Positions 34,442-48,600 of a stretch of DNA of 64,000 nt are shown one piece after another; position 1 is the stretch's first letter; each line of letters opens with the position of its first letter. Position numbers and translations under genes: made by a program. The stretch comes from Branchiostoma floridae (Eukaryota > Chordata > Leptocardii > Amphioxiformes > Branchiostomatidae): positions 11,448,856-11,512,855 of the forward strand of contig NC_049996.1 of assembly GCF_000003815.2 (NCBI RefSeq), written 5' to 3'. The notes under the pieces were generated by a model that was given only the letters and a program-made list of their open reading frames with translations, had not been told where the DNA came from and ran no database searches.

Positions 34442-37400
34442 AACTCCCCCAATCTTCTTTTGCTGCCCACCAGGCTGCAGTCCAGTCTCCGGGGTCACAT
34501 CTTGAACACAGAGAAACAAAAGTCAGTGAATGGACAGCAGCTAAGAACTAATGCCTACAACAACATACTGTATCTATCTCCTCTTTTCAGCAGAATTTAC
34601 ACAAAGCTTACCAAACTGTACAACCAATACATAATACATTTTAGTGTTGACAAACATTGAAGCCAGGCCTGTCTATAGGACGAGGAAAAAAAATCCAAAA
34701 ATGTTTGCTTTCCAAAATTAATGCGACGCTCCAGCCATTCATCTTACTTAATAGCTTCCATGGCCTGAGATAGATGAACTGAGTAGACCTCCAACAGACA
34801 GACCTAACATGAATCTAAAGTTCTAAACAGAATTCACCTGGCATTCTGTGAGTCACAAATTTCAAATCAGTATAGTAAAATGTTACTCCATCCATTGATC
34901 ATATCGATGACACCGTTCGCACATTAATTTTTGTCCATTTCAAAAAAAAGTTTTCAACCTTACTGTTAATCAAACAAAGCATCTGCGAAATGAGCAGATA
35001 TACTGTAAATGCAGAAATGTTCGCGGTTTTCGCGGTGACCACTTCACCGCGAACTTAAATCCACCGCGAACATTTTTCTATTATGGTATTAGACTGCAGT
35101 CTATGGTGTTACCGCGAACTTAAATGCATTTACAGTATATTCCCTGCATTTGAAAAAAAAATTGACAATGGACACTAATGTAGAACCAAAGAATTAAAAT
35201 TCATTTTGATATACTACACTCCAAATCAACATGGACACAGAAGTGAGGGTATTTGATGACCAGACAAGCTTACCTTAGTTTGTATTCCACTCCCTCGGTG
35301 TCTCTAAGCCACACGGCATTCCTCATCTGATATGGACAGGAGTCACAGCTCAGGCCTTCCAGACAGACGTCTGTCTATACCAGAAAGCAACAAACAGTTT
35401 AGGCATTGACAAATTTAGAAATAACTTCTTTTTACATTACTTGCATATTATTTATGTGCTTTATATATATCTTTAGGAAAGTTGTTACCAGATTCATATT
35501 TCAGAATAGATTAATGCACAGTTCTCAGCATTAGAAGAGTAGAGTCAGTTCCGAGTCACCGAGAGGGTTTTAAAATAATATTTGTAATAAGTTTGAACTA
35601 TTTAAAAAGATGAGTTTTTCAGTCACTATAGTTCTAAATTCTTCAAACAATTAAAATGACAGTTTGAATATGTTTGAACCTTTTGATATTTGTTGGAAAC
35701 ATTGGGAAAGTAGCAATACCAATATCTCTTCATTTAGAACAATTTTCAAACATCTATGTGCTTTTGTTATTGTTCCAACATGTTCCAACAATTTGTGTCA
35801 TTTTTTCCCTCCGTAAAAACTTTTATTGCCCCAATAAACAAAGGTGCTAAGCTGGGTCCTTTGTTTGGCCTTGTATTTTTAGATTTTCTTCAGAAGACAC
35901 TGGTGAGTCTTTTGTGAGAAGGTGGCAGACAGACATAATTTCCTGTACTTGGCAGGGATGTGTGAATTGCCCTCTTCCCAGCCCACTGACCCAGATACAC
36001 AATATTGTTTCAATGTTCGAACATGTGATCACAAATGATGAATCTATGTTGGAACAGTTTAGAAACTAACAGAAATAATGTATTTGATGTTAGAAATGTT
36101 TCTAACATGTATGAACACTATAGAAAATATTTCGAACATCACACAGATGTTATAAATACATGTAGTTCTAAACAGTTACTTATCACAGTTAAATTGTTAC
36201 AAAGATTTCCAAAATGTTGGAACAAAAGGCAAGAAACACCCTCTCGGTAATGTGGAATCGACTCTAATTATGTTTTTCTGTGTTTCATAAATTTATAGTG
36301 GCTTAGTAACTAAAGATTAACACATTCGAATTTTACACCATTATCTGCCTTTGATATTTGTGGAGGACAGAAGAGTCAAGCTTACCAGTGGAAACTAAAC
36401 CCTCCCTCGGTGTCGCTAAGCAACACTGCACTCCAAGGTAACAGCTTTCTGGATCGGAATCACTGCTGGCCTCCAGGACATACCTAAGACTGAAAAGAAG
36501 AGTCAGATGGATACATAAACATTGATATAATAGGCTCAAGGTGTGCATTTTATTAGCAACTTTATTCAGTCTGTGAATTTTACTTGCATCTGTAGGCTTC
36601 ATAAATTTCAATGTTGAGATGTGGGTTACATGTCTCCACATTTCATATTTCACATTGGTGATTACAAAAGCGATGACAGAATAAAAGACATTCCACATAA
36701 ACTGTGAAGCTTACCCGGTGAAACTGCTCAGCTTCATCCCATCCGTCTCCATGGTAACTGCATCCCAAGTCTTGAGACAGGATCCATCAGTCAGGTCATC
36801 TGAGTCAGCAGTCTCCTAACTACAAAGATAACTAGTTACACACTTGTCGGAAAAAGGACTGAAGAATGAAAATAAAATTGATGAACAATGCAGATGTTTC
36901 TCACCTGAGACTCTTCCATCCAGTCACCTGGTACGTCTCATTGCATCATGTACCTCCAATTTAGCAGAACTTTGCAGTTTCCCAGTACTCTCCAAGCAGA
37001 TGTTGATGGATCAGCACCAAGGACAGGCCTGTTCACTTGTGAGCGGATGGAGACTCCTTCTTCAAACATGTTGTCCAGTTCAAATGTTAAACAACTTCTC
37101 ATTGATTTTATGCCATTATTTGGTTCTCTGTCATGGATGGCTTGGATTTTATTTGCTAAACTAAATTTTAGAATAAACAATTTTGCAAAGAAAATCATAA
37201 GAACAGAAATGGTACAGGTACAACACAAGAGTGAAAAAAAAACATGTTTACTACCTGACTACGACTATGAATTGTGAACTATAAAACCAGCTTAGAAAGC
37301 ACAGATAGTGAATGAAAATACTCTCTTAGTCTTATTTCTATCTTCTCCTTTGGTTTTACGTTTCCACTAGATGCCAATGTTTATTTGGGTTTGAACTAGC

Positions 37401-38088
37401 ATACTTCAGAGTGGCATTCTAAATCCTGTTGTGTAATAGACTTGATTTGATTTATTAAGATTGATTTGTCTGATTAACATGGTTCCACAAACACCTTAAA
37501 CACATTGCTGTTGGTGGGCTTAACTGAAAGGTTAAGAAAGGGAGTGTTGCAAGTACGTGACGTAAGGGGTGAAACAACAACATTCTCATTGGTCGACCCG
37601 ATGATTGCCCTCCTATCATTGGTTGAAATGCTAATTGTGATGGGCAGTCAGAATCGGCATGTTACGTTCAGGTGCCGCACATTCCAACAGGTGGTCGCCC
37701 AATCAGGCTTTCGTTGGCGGAGATTTCAAACAAAACAACATTTTACTCACAATTTTTCTGTACCGAAATTAGCGCATATTTTCCTCAAGCGCCGAAGACA
37801 CTCAACACGGCGGAAATAGATACATTCAGTGCTTTCCAAGAACAACTCAATACAAGAACGCTATGTAATGTCCTTGCTCAAAGAGATGACATTCAAGAAA
37901 ACATTGTATAAATGATAAAGGGCTTAAAACTAAGAGGCAAGTCCGTAGAAACACACGATATTATTCAGAATATCCACAACTTGTACTTACAAGTTTGTTG
38001 GAAATACACTCCAAGAGATGGTTGATTGCCTTACCTTAAAGAACGAGTCTTCCCAACACCACAATTCGTCCGACATGACAGTCGCCAT
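34442..38088 (-). CDS. Unrecognised minus-strand gene with related exons (5' part)
   Basis: The start exon 38088-38035 has ATG in a good context, encodes MATVMSDELWCWEDSFFK and ends at a phase-0 donor. Downstream exons on the minus strand are 36815-36716 (TADSDDLTDGSC...WDAVTMETDG), 36483-36386, 35374-35274 (LSCDSCPYQMRNAVWLRDTE) and 34500-34442 (RCDPGDWTAAWWAAKEDWGS). The last two join in phase 2. Three exons share a pattern W/R-x-AV-x-L/M-x-(D/E)T(D/E)G, and at DNA level a CTTAGMGACACCGAGGGAG block. The middle one (36483-36386) is frameshifted relative to its relatives, and I could not establish the phase of the 36815/36483 junction. I do not recognise the family. It could be the 5' half of the gene ending at 20429. 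Confidence 0.45.
35001..35137. mobile_element. Short MITE with TA target site
   Basis: TACTGTAAATGC at the left and GCATTTACAGTA at the right are inverted repeats flanked by TA. The inside has GTTCGCGG/CCGCGAAC palindromes. It is non-coding, sits in an intron of the minus-strand gene, and is consistent with a Tc1/mariner-type non-autonomous element. Confidence 0.65.
37008..37036. repeat. Single unit of the 18.45-kb minisatellite, inverted
   Basis: The block GGATCAGCACCAAGGACAGG and its continuation is the reverse complement of the core of the 42-bp unit repeated at 18451-18786. Only one copy is present here. Confidence 0.6.
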
Positions 38089-39666
38089 TTTCGTTTCTTC
38101 TCCAAATTCACAAGGTCAGGAAATGTGAAGTTTCTCCCTCAAAAATCCAAAGGTTGGCGCAAATCCACCGCAGAAACATCCCGGAGAATCGTTTCACACG
38201 TTACGAGAGATTTTAGTCACCCAAAACGGTAAAAGTCGACAATTTACTCCAAAATTTGTCAAAAAAAAATTCCACACAACAGTATACGCCGCACGAGGTT
38301 GACACGTGTGATTTCTACACAGGTGTGCAAAATAGCCCTAATTTAATTAACTTCTCATCCAATCAAGATTGAGCATAACTAACCATTCACCATTAACCAA
38401 ATGCCTGGCTAAATTAAGTTGGCAAATCATCATATACTTCTAACCAAATTAGTACTAAACTCCTCCCCCCAGAAAAGGTCAGAAACTTGATTTCGGTCGA
38501 TCACATCTTCATGAAAACTTTCTCAATTCTTCTGCATTATACCTCACTGGAAAGCTTCTTTATTACTAGCCTCCTTCGCGGTCATTTTGTGGGCGTTTGC
38601 GCAATTGTTGGGGGAGGGGACATATTTGCGAGTTCCAACATATCGCGGCCAGATTTTACAACGGTAAGGTTGTAATGTCGGGTAGGGAATCTGCCGGAAG
38701 GTCTTGTGGCCGCCCGCAGAATGACTTGCGGTGGCACTGTGCGAGATGGCAAACAAGCTGATTTTCAGCTATAAATATCATGACCATTCAAGTGGTAAAC
38801 TGCAAAAATGGAGAAACGAGTGATAAACTTTACAAACTTAGTGTTTTGTTGCTGAGACAGTGTATTTTTTCTAGCACACAGAATCTAGTCGGACTGGTGT
38901 CTCTCTGCTTGTTTGTTTGAACTTGCATATTCATTAAGGCTCAAATCGGCCTGCAGGCCGCTTGTATAACTTGTTTCAAACCACTGTTGTTTATGAATAC
39001 GCGAACACGTGTGTTGCCACGCGTAATCATCCCTGTTCGATTCTCCTATGACGAGGAGAGGATAGCCTCGGGGTTTGTTGTCATGGTAACGGCGTTATGC
39101 TCGAATCGTCATTGTGGGCTAAGGAAGGCGACAAAACGACAACAAAAACAACAAACACTGGCCACCACTTATAAAAAATGCAGACAATCTACTCTTGTTA
39201 CCTTTATTGCATTCCTTAAGTTCTTGTTAAAGAAGAATTGGATTGATTCTCAACTTGCCGGGCGATGAAACGAGTTAGAAAATCGCGCCGGATACGACGT
39301 TGTTTTGTCGCCCTCTTCCCGCACGGAAACACCTGTTATTGGTGTCACGCACTTGTTGGATGATCCCAGGAACACAGGTTCACTTCAAGTAAGGCATTGT
39401 GCTACGTAAACATCGCTGCAGGGCTGGATTTTATTGAAGGTTAGTGACAATGTTATTCGGGCCCACCTGAGCGCGGATAGCCGTTGCTATGTGATACAGG
39501 GATAGATTCTATCAACAATACGAAACTATTTCTTTCCGTGTCTATGGGAGTCAGTGGGAGTGGATCTGATACATGACAAGGTAGCGCTACCGCCGTTTAT
39601 TTGCTTAGCGTTGTAACATCAAGAAAACATACTACAGACGTGAGGGATCTACGGTAAAGGACGCCC
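38089..39666. other. Divergent intergenic region between minus-strand gene and EML gene
   Basis: About 1.6 kb separates the two opposite starts, so the promoters of both genes probably lie here. I see no TATA box that I would defend. The part near 38570-38760 is GC-richer and repeat-like. Confidence 0.4.
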
Positions 39667-42600
39667 ATGGAACAGAGACGGGGTCGGCGGCGGAGATCCA
39701 CCTCCCCGTCGAAACGTCTCGGGGCCAGTCGCACCAGGTCGCCGGCCAGAGACGGCTCACGATCCGCTCCACCCGACTACGGACACACGGGGTCGTCCTC
39801 CGAGTCGGGCTCTTCTACGGGACGATCTAAGAGCCCGGACCGCCCATGGAAGGGCCCAGGGAGTAAGTGCTGATGTTTCTTCTAGATCTTACCTTCGTAA
39901 CATAGATGTATCATGTATAGAAAGTGTACGTATTTCACAAAGTGTACGTGTGTCTTTTTATACATCTAAATACATAGAACTGACATAACACGAATACAAC
40001 ATACAGATTTGACAAACACTTAACTACGTGAACTTGACAGCAGCTATACTGCACTTGTTATAAGACCGTCAATATTTGCCGTGTGTCTACCGCAAGACAA
40101 AGCTGAACAAACTTCGGGTTGTTACCAGACTACTAATGGCATGTCGAGTCGTAGCACGGGCGGTTGCTACCTGTGTTCGGGTTTCGTTGTTGTCGTCCAG
40201 GTGGCACAATAACACCATAATTTACACAACAACACCACTATCATATGAAATGGGAAGTATAATTCTAACACAGGCACAGCGATTCTTCGTTCCCCGTTCT
40301 TATAGACTATTTACAACGCCTATAAACCAGACGAATAATATACCCGTGACGCATACCTTTACATCGGTGTAAAACGGATGTCATACCCGAAAGAGGTTCA
40401 GTCGAAATACCAAACCAGCATCATCAAAAATCCAAAATTGTTAGAAGTATCTTTTCAAAATTCTTGGACGAACTGTGAATGTTTTGTCCCATATACAACA
40501 ACAAAAAAAGAACACGCGAGGTAACCCTAAGAATAATCGCTCATGCTTACGCTCTAGCGACCAAGGCTATGGTCTAAAATCCAACCGAGGAGAAGACATT
40601 TATGTCGTTAACTACAAGGACGTGCGACCTGTTCTTGGTACAGCATATCATATTTCAAGGCCGTGAGAATGAAATAACAAAAGATTTTCCGGAGAGCTAG
40701 AGATGACGCCAGCCCGACGCCCATTGCTACAACCATTGTTAAGATATAATCTACACACAATGTGCAAGGAGGTTATAAGCTTAGTGAGTACTAAGCACAG
40801 CAAAACTATTTTAGGCAACACGGTTTTATCGAAACAAAACAGACTGTAGAATCTGACCACTTCTTTCAAAATCAGATTGAAAGTGATCATTAAACGAAGA
40901 CTATTATGGAAATATCCTTTTTTATTCTCTAGATTTCAAATTGGAATTTCATTCCTTGCCATGCGACGAAGGGAATTCACTATCTTGGTTCAATATCTCG
41001 GTATTTTAAAATGCGTCTCTGAAAAATGAGCCATCAAACAAACCTTCAACCTTGCCACTTATATCTCAACACATTAACGCGAAATTCCCAGACTACTGTA
41101 CAATGTGATATCTGGGTACAAAGGTGTTTATAGCTGGCGACCTTCGTTCACTTGAAATTTTATACGAATCAGACCTTTTGTCGAAACATAATTTCGTTTT
41201 TACAAACTTGTCAACAACAATGTAATGAGAAACTGATACAAAATAATCAGAAGAAAATTTTCTTCGCTATCTTGATTCAACATTTGAACGAGTTCACACA
41301 TCAAGTTGCCTATTTTTATGCAATTTTTGATATCAATATATTTCTCCGTACACGTCTCAGGAGTAGGACAACTACCCCTTTGTTCACCTTTACCTGCCGT
41401 TCGCCCTTTGTTTACATATGACTTATTCATAGTTTTAATGGCTTCATCACTATTTAATGTCACAGTGGTATTCCCTATGCGCCAGCAGCCAGAGGGACAC
41501 TGTAGCTCAACTGGTAGCAGTCTCACAGTGGGAGTCCTCGAACACGGGACCCCCACTTCATGTCCCTACCTAGAGACAGGGTCAGCCCCAACCGAGATGC
41601 CCTACCCAGGATTGAACCAGGGTCTCCCAGTTATGCTAAGGTCCCATTTCCAAAACGGGACCTGGTCGGGCTGTTTGCCGAAACGAAAATAACGTTCAAT
41701 GTTCAACCATATTTTCTAGTTGAAAAAATCTTCTAATTGCATTTGAAGAAAACTAAAACTGTATGTCAAGGAATATGCGCCTAAAATGCACCCATCTTTA
41801 TAAAACGTATTTTTATGCTTACAGTAAAAGTAACAATCAAAAGATATCACAATTAACCTTTTTCGGAAGAATGTCGTCACGGTGACGTCAAGGAAACCGA
41901 CCGGACGTAAAACAAGTGCCTTTCTTCCCTCCTTTGATCATCGGCTAAATGGATAATCACGCTAATGAACAAAATGACCAGGCTCCAAGCAACCCGGAAC
42001 AACGTGTATACGTGTGGTATAACCCAACCCATGGTTTTACCCTAGTTTTACAAAACAACAAAGCCGCTAAGATGATTTCCATCTCCCTATTGTTAACATC
42101 AAAAGAGAGCTTAGAGTTGAGTACATAAAAATATTTTTAAACGATATTTGTATATACATGACTGAACGAAAAATGACAGGTTAATTCACATGTTGACCCC
42201 ATTATGTCGGAAGATGAATTGTCCAGTTCGTAACAAATGATACAAGACATGTTACAAAACACATGTCTGTGTCACGCGCGATAGTGAACTCTCATGCCAC
42301 TTTATTCGTTTCCACTGTCTTACCGGGTTAATGGTATCGGTATCTATTCTATGGCACTGTAGAAATCACAACAAGAAATCAAAGATGCCATACCTTCGTG
42401 ATATATGTTTAGTGTTTGTGAATTTTTGTTTTATTCATTGTTGTGAATATCTCGCTGATTATATATATTGCATTTTCCCACCGGATCTCATATAGACAAC
42501 AGATATTGAAAGACCGGAAAGGATATAATCTTCGATGACCTATTCTGAACCATTCTGAGACCTTTGACCTAACTTCCTGTCAGTGTCCCCGACGTGCCTA

Positions 42601-45600
42601 TCTTATGAAAACCGGGAAATTTACAGTAGACGGACACGTGCACACTGACAGACAGATAGACAGACATTCAAGTCTAAAACAGAAGCATCACACACGGAGG
42701 TAAAAAAAGGAAAGAGTCGGGTTTGATATAGGGCGGTCCTATAGTTCTATAGAAAATCTATCAACACCTTAACAAATCTTAAATCCGTTTTCCAGTGGGA
42801 CCTGGCATGGTGCGCATGTATCTAAAGGGCAGGCCCATCGCCATGATCGCCCCCCAAGAAGCGGGACAAGTGGACCTGTCCAGGGAGTCCAAGCCGCCCA
42901 GAGAGCAGCTACAACTGGAGTGGGTGTATCCTTTGCACCAATGATGAATATATAGTATACAACACAGTGTATAGATAATTGTATAATTGATGACTATGTG
43001 CCCCCAATACTCACTTTTAAGGACACTATGTCTCAAACTTCAGACACGAACAATGTTGATTTATAGCTGTCTAGGCGGTAAATGACACGTCTACACATCA
43101 AAGAAACACACCTCAGGGTTAGAGACCAAAGAAAAATATTCATGGACGGACCAAATTTTTCAATGATACTGTACTATGAATGTGTACTATGAATACTGAC
43201 AGACATGATTACCATTTCTCATATTGATGCTACCACCGCCACAACTAGGACAGCCTTATTACCCGCAAGGGTATCGACTGGTGGTTCAAGGTAAAGATTC
43301 AAGGTAAAGATAGCTAATAGGAAATTTGAAAGAATAATGGAAAAATGATGACACAAGTACGTAAAGCAACGAGCGACCCAGACAAATAAAACACCAAAAC
43401 ATTACGAGATGTAGCTAGCCATGGCAGAGTGTGTAGTATTTCTGTGCATAACTGGATACATAGTACAGCTTATTCAGTACCTTATTCTGTTCCTGTCCCA
43501 TGGAAAACCCCTTGACAGCCCCACAGTTACGGGTACCGAGGGCGAGACTGCCGTGCGAACCTGTACCAGCTGGCCTCAGGAGAGGTGGTGTACTTTATCG
43601 CGGCTATTGTCGTCATCTACGATCCGAAGAGACACACACAGAGACACTACCTGGGTCATAATGACGACATCAAATGGTAAGTGTGTTTGACACCATTTCA
43701 AAGTTGTGTGGCCGAGGGGCTTTGAAATGGAGATAGGCCCCGCCATACATACCAAAATGACGATATCCAATTAAGAAAGTCTATGAATACCATCACAATC
43801 AACTATCTTAATGATGCTATGGTAAGATGTATATACTTGAAGTTTAAAAGTTTCGTAACATATCACATTCAAAATTAATCACAACCATCCTTCGCCATGG
43901 GAACGTCTTTTACATAACTAGTCTTGTTTACAAAATGAAAATGTTCTGATTTAATAATACATTTTTCCGCAGCATTTCCGTCCATCCAGACAGAGTTTTG
44001 GTAGCCAGTGGGCAAGTTGGAGGTCATGATAGAAGCGAGGAGGTAAACCAGTTTCTTTCATTTATCAAAATGGCAAAAATCTTTCAACTTTTTTTTGCGC
44101 GTCAGCTGTTGCATTTTTATGACTCGCATAAGTTTCGTCGGTGGTGAGGTTTGTGAGTAATATCTTTAAACCTATATAATTGTGACAATACGTTTGGAAC
44201 CGCAATTGTAACATTGCAGCAGCGACACCTAGTTGCAGTCACGGTGGAGTAGAACCGGTCATCTTAGCCCCGAGGAAGGTGACAGGCCGTCATCGATCAT
44301 GAAACGTCGGTTCTTATGAATATGCGGTTGTGAATTAAAAACTTTGTTATTTAAGGTCGTTACTTTTGTTTCTGGCGGTGCTCAATTTTGTATGATGTTT
44401 TTCCAGCTTCCTTGCTACGAGAGATTCGACCCATATTACAAAAACGCCGACGAAAGTAACTGGTACAAGGTACGTAAAATTTGGTTCATTTTCTAGCCCT
44501 TATTCTTTAACTAATAGTAGTGGTATATCTAGTACTATTGACACTTTTTTAATTTGAGACCATTGACAAATCAGGGAATCAAGACTTACAAAATCTGATC
44601 GTTGCTTCGTTGCGTTTTTTTTTACCTAGCCTCACATTCGCATCTGGGACTCCAGAACGCTTCACACCTTACAAGTCATCGGCGCCGGCAAGCTGAGATT
44701 AGGAGTCTGCGCGGTTTCGTTTTCCGTCGCTGTAAGACATTGTCTTCTTCTTAAATAGAATATATAACTGCCTTTTGTCTATTTCTACATGCGGTAACTT
44801 TGATAGCAACTGCTATTTCATCTACTAAGTCCAGATGTATATTGGTAGTTTATTTCTTTGTTAGCTTGTTGCATATAATAAATTGATATGGGCAGTTAGA
44901 AACTATGACTTCTTTTCAGGACGGAGGTACAAAGGTAGCGGTAGTGGATGAATCTGGCAGTGGGCACATGTTGAGGATGTGGGACTGGAAAAGCAACACG
45001 ATGTTGGGAGAGGCAAAGGTACATATCAGAGGCCTACAGTAATATCATTCATGAAGAACTTTATGACTCTATGGACCAATTCCAAAATGAAAACAATGTG
45101 CGAATATTTGACGGACAGACACCGCTCTCTCATTGGTCATACCGATAATTCCTATGCAATCATTGGTTTATCAACCAGTTGTGATAGACAGTCATCAGGT
45201 TCGGTCTACATTTTGACGGTGGTGGATCTGTAATGTATGTTTTCTATCGTTCATCTCACGTTCATCTCACGAAAAACGTCTTGTCATCGTTTTGTGACTG
45301 TGATAGAATTTTGAGGCAAGTCTGTCTATTCTGTTACGTAGATCTTTGCTGGTGCTTACTGAATTTGCGTTCTAGTCTGAAAATACTAATAGCTACGTGC
45401 CTGAGGCATTGCCAAAAATACAAGCATAGTTTTCTTTGATGCTCTAATTTTCCCCGTAACTTGTTAAGATAACTACTGGTTGTAAATGTTGCCGAGATAC
45501 GATCTCTACCCTAAGGCTATGTGACATTTAGATCAGCGACCCTTTTGTCTTTTATCTGTTATCCCAAATGTCAATAAGCCTATTTGCATTTACCAGTACG

Positions 45601-48600
45601 CATGCGCGGAATTTCCTTAGCAACGAAAAAAGTGAGATAAACAAGTCGCGTTCGACAGGGCAGCGTGTGTCCAGGTTCAATGTTCAAGTGTCGAGATTTT
45701 TAGCCTCTACACGGCGTTAACGGCAGCTACCCGCCTGGATCTGATGTTCCAACGATGTCCTAAACCTTGTGTACCTGAAACACCGTGTTCAGTTTCGCTT
45801 CAGAGGAATTTACGGTACGTTTTTTGACGGTATCCAAGCAAGTGTTCCCACAGTTAGTGATAACGCATGCATCCCTCCCCCATGCACGATGCCATCTATC
45901 TTTGCCGCTTACTTCTAGAATTTTTGTCCATTCTCACTACAGCCAGGTTTTTGTCTGTAAAGGTTACCAGTGTGACATAATTAGGAAATTTTAACCTACG
46001 TATGTTATAAACCGTAAAAATGTTAGCTAAAATGCACGACCTTGTGTCTTCACAATAATGAAAGCCGATATGGTCACTGTCTCGTGATCTCTCGTGTCTG
46101 GACATGACCCCGCTTGCACTGACTGAGGAGCTTTCGTACTGTGACCAACACTTCGATTAGAAAGATAAAAAAATGTTAAGAACCAACAGCGAGTACACTA
46201 ATAATCGCAGTAAATGGCTTGGATGTCCGTATTAGTATTAAACTGGTGCTTTAGGTTGAAAAATTATGCTAATAAATGTGCAAGCAAGGTCGCTGCAAGT
46301 TATGCAAACGTGACGGTGGGGAGGGGTGCATGTAGAATGTGCATTGAAGTGTATTACGCTTTAAAGCTGTATTTTTTGTTTAAGTGTTGATATTTGCTTT
46401 AATGTTTCTTCCTTTTTTTTAAGGTGCCGGAGTTCAACATGAGGCTGTGTGCAGTGGTCGGCTGCGGTAATGGAACATATCAACCAAGGCGGTTTCAACC
46501 TTCTTGTATCAACTTTAAAAAAAGGAAGTCAGGGACATGTCCAAATAAAAACATGGAACAAAAAAAGGATTTTGATGATGCAACTGTCCCCAACCTTTCC
46601 AGCTATGCATTTCCCACTGACAAGAAAGACCCATGGTCGGACAAAACTGTTCTTGCTCACAGATTGCCAACACTTGGGTTCGCTTCCTGTCTGTGACACT
46701 ACAACCACTGATAGTATGGCCAAGTAGAGCTGCAATTTCCAAGACCTTGCCACCACAGTTCAAGAAACAATGTAGTAGAATAAGATGCATAATTGATTGT
46801 ACAGAAATATTTATTGAGAGACCTAGATCTTTAGACTTACAAGCCTCCACATGGTATGACTATAAATACACAATACTTTAAAGCCGTTTGTAGGGATCAC
46901 ACCAAATGGGCACATCTCCTTTCTTTCAAAGACCTATGGCGGAAGAGCCTCTGATGTGTTCATTACCTGGGACTGTGGCTTTTTAGATTTGGTTGATCCA
47001 AATGACGTTATAAAAATAATGGCAGATAGGGGATTTCCAAACCAGGAGGACCTGATGCTGCTGAATGCAACACTAGAAATACCACCAGCAGCATAGGGGA
47101 GGCGACACATGACAAGAGACAAAGTAAAGAAAACAAAAACTGTTGCAAACTTGAGGATCCGCGTAGAGCGTGCTAACAATCGACTGAAGGACTTCAAAAT
47201 CCTGGAGGGTACATTTCCCATAACACTCATGTCAGCATTAGATGACATTATCAAGGTCTGTGCTGCATTGGTTCGGAACCTGCAGCCAGACTTGGTCAAA
47301 TAAACAGTTGGCATACAAGCCATTCAAGTTGGCAGAGATAAACTGTATTGAATTGCTGGCAGCTGAGTGCCAGTGACTTTTTTAATGATCCTTTACTGAT
47401 TATGTTGTGATAGCAGGAAACTGTGACCGATGATAATAATGACAATGTAATGAAGATGTAATAGATAAAAGTGGATCCTTTCTGTAACATGTCCTCAAAT
47501 GTATTCTCAAACATTTTTCATACATTAAGTTGTGAGTTCTTTACATTTATGCTGCCATACTGGTGGTGATGTAGGAACATATTTTTTGGAATAAAATCAA
47601 CGGGATCTTACTTTTGCCTTTGTTCATGAAGTGGCTTGTGTAATGGGAAATGATTTATCGAACAGACAAACTAACAAACTAGCTGTAGGAGCTCACAATA
47701 ATTATGTTTTCCCGATATGGATAAAATTGCTCTTGCTGGTGTCTTCTTTTCATTTCTTTTTCTACTGTCAGGAACCAATCAGAGCTTGTAACTGCCATGA
47801 ACCAATCAATTTTAGAACTGCATTAGCAAATTAGCAGTATAACTATGAAGAACCGTCCTGTGTCTTAGCTCTTCATGTGTATAAACTTCCGCCTCCTCAT
47901 CCATTACGGCCGGAACGAAAATGAAGAAAAAAAACTCCACTTACTTCATATACTGTCAGTAAAACACAAGGTCAAGGGACTAGGTAGGTAGGTAGGTAAA
48001 ACACAAACACACGTCTTACACCAGACTTCAAAAACTTAAAATTATCTTTATTCTTAACTGACAGTTCTAGAATCTTCTTTAGAACAGGTGTACGTTCGTA
48101 CCTGTCAGGTGGGAACACCTGCGGCGCCGCACGGCGCGGCGCGGAGCGCCATCTCCTTAAACAAACGCTGACACTACACACGCGTGACGCAACACTGGGT
48201 TGGCAAGTTATCTCCCAAAATGGCGGATTTTACCCGTCATGCATTTCGCGCCGGTAATTGCGAATAGGCTTATAAGTATGTCACCAATGGCCGAAGGAAA
48301 ATAATCGATAAAACTTCCATGGGACGCGTCTTGACAAAAAAATTCCCTCAGTAAATAAGATGAGAAAGGTCTGTGCGATGTCCATTGCTTGCGGGTTGTA
48401 TATACTCATACCTTTATGACATATTTAGGGTTTTTCGTATGTCTTGTTGTTATAGTTCATTTAGTATGCAAAGACAGTTGTGATTGACATCACATGTGTC
48501 AGGTGTACAGTGACCACTTCCCGCCTATCTATGGTGAGCATGACAAGGATATAGAAAATACAGACATAGCAAAAAATACCTCCCCGTCAGTCAGTAGACT

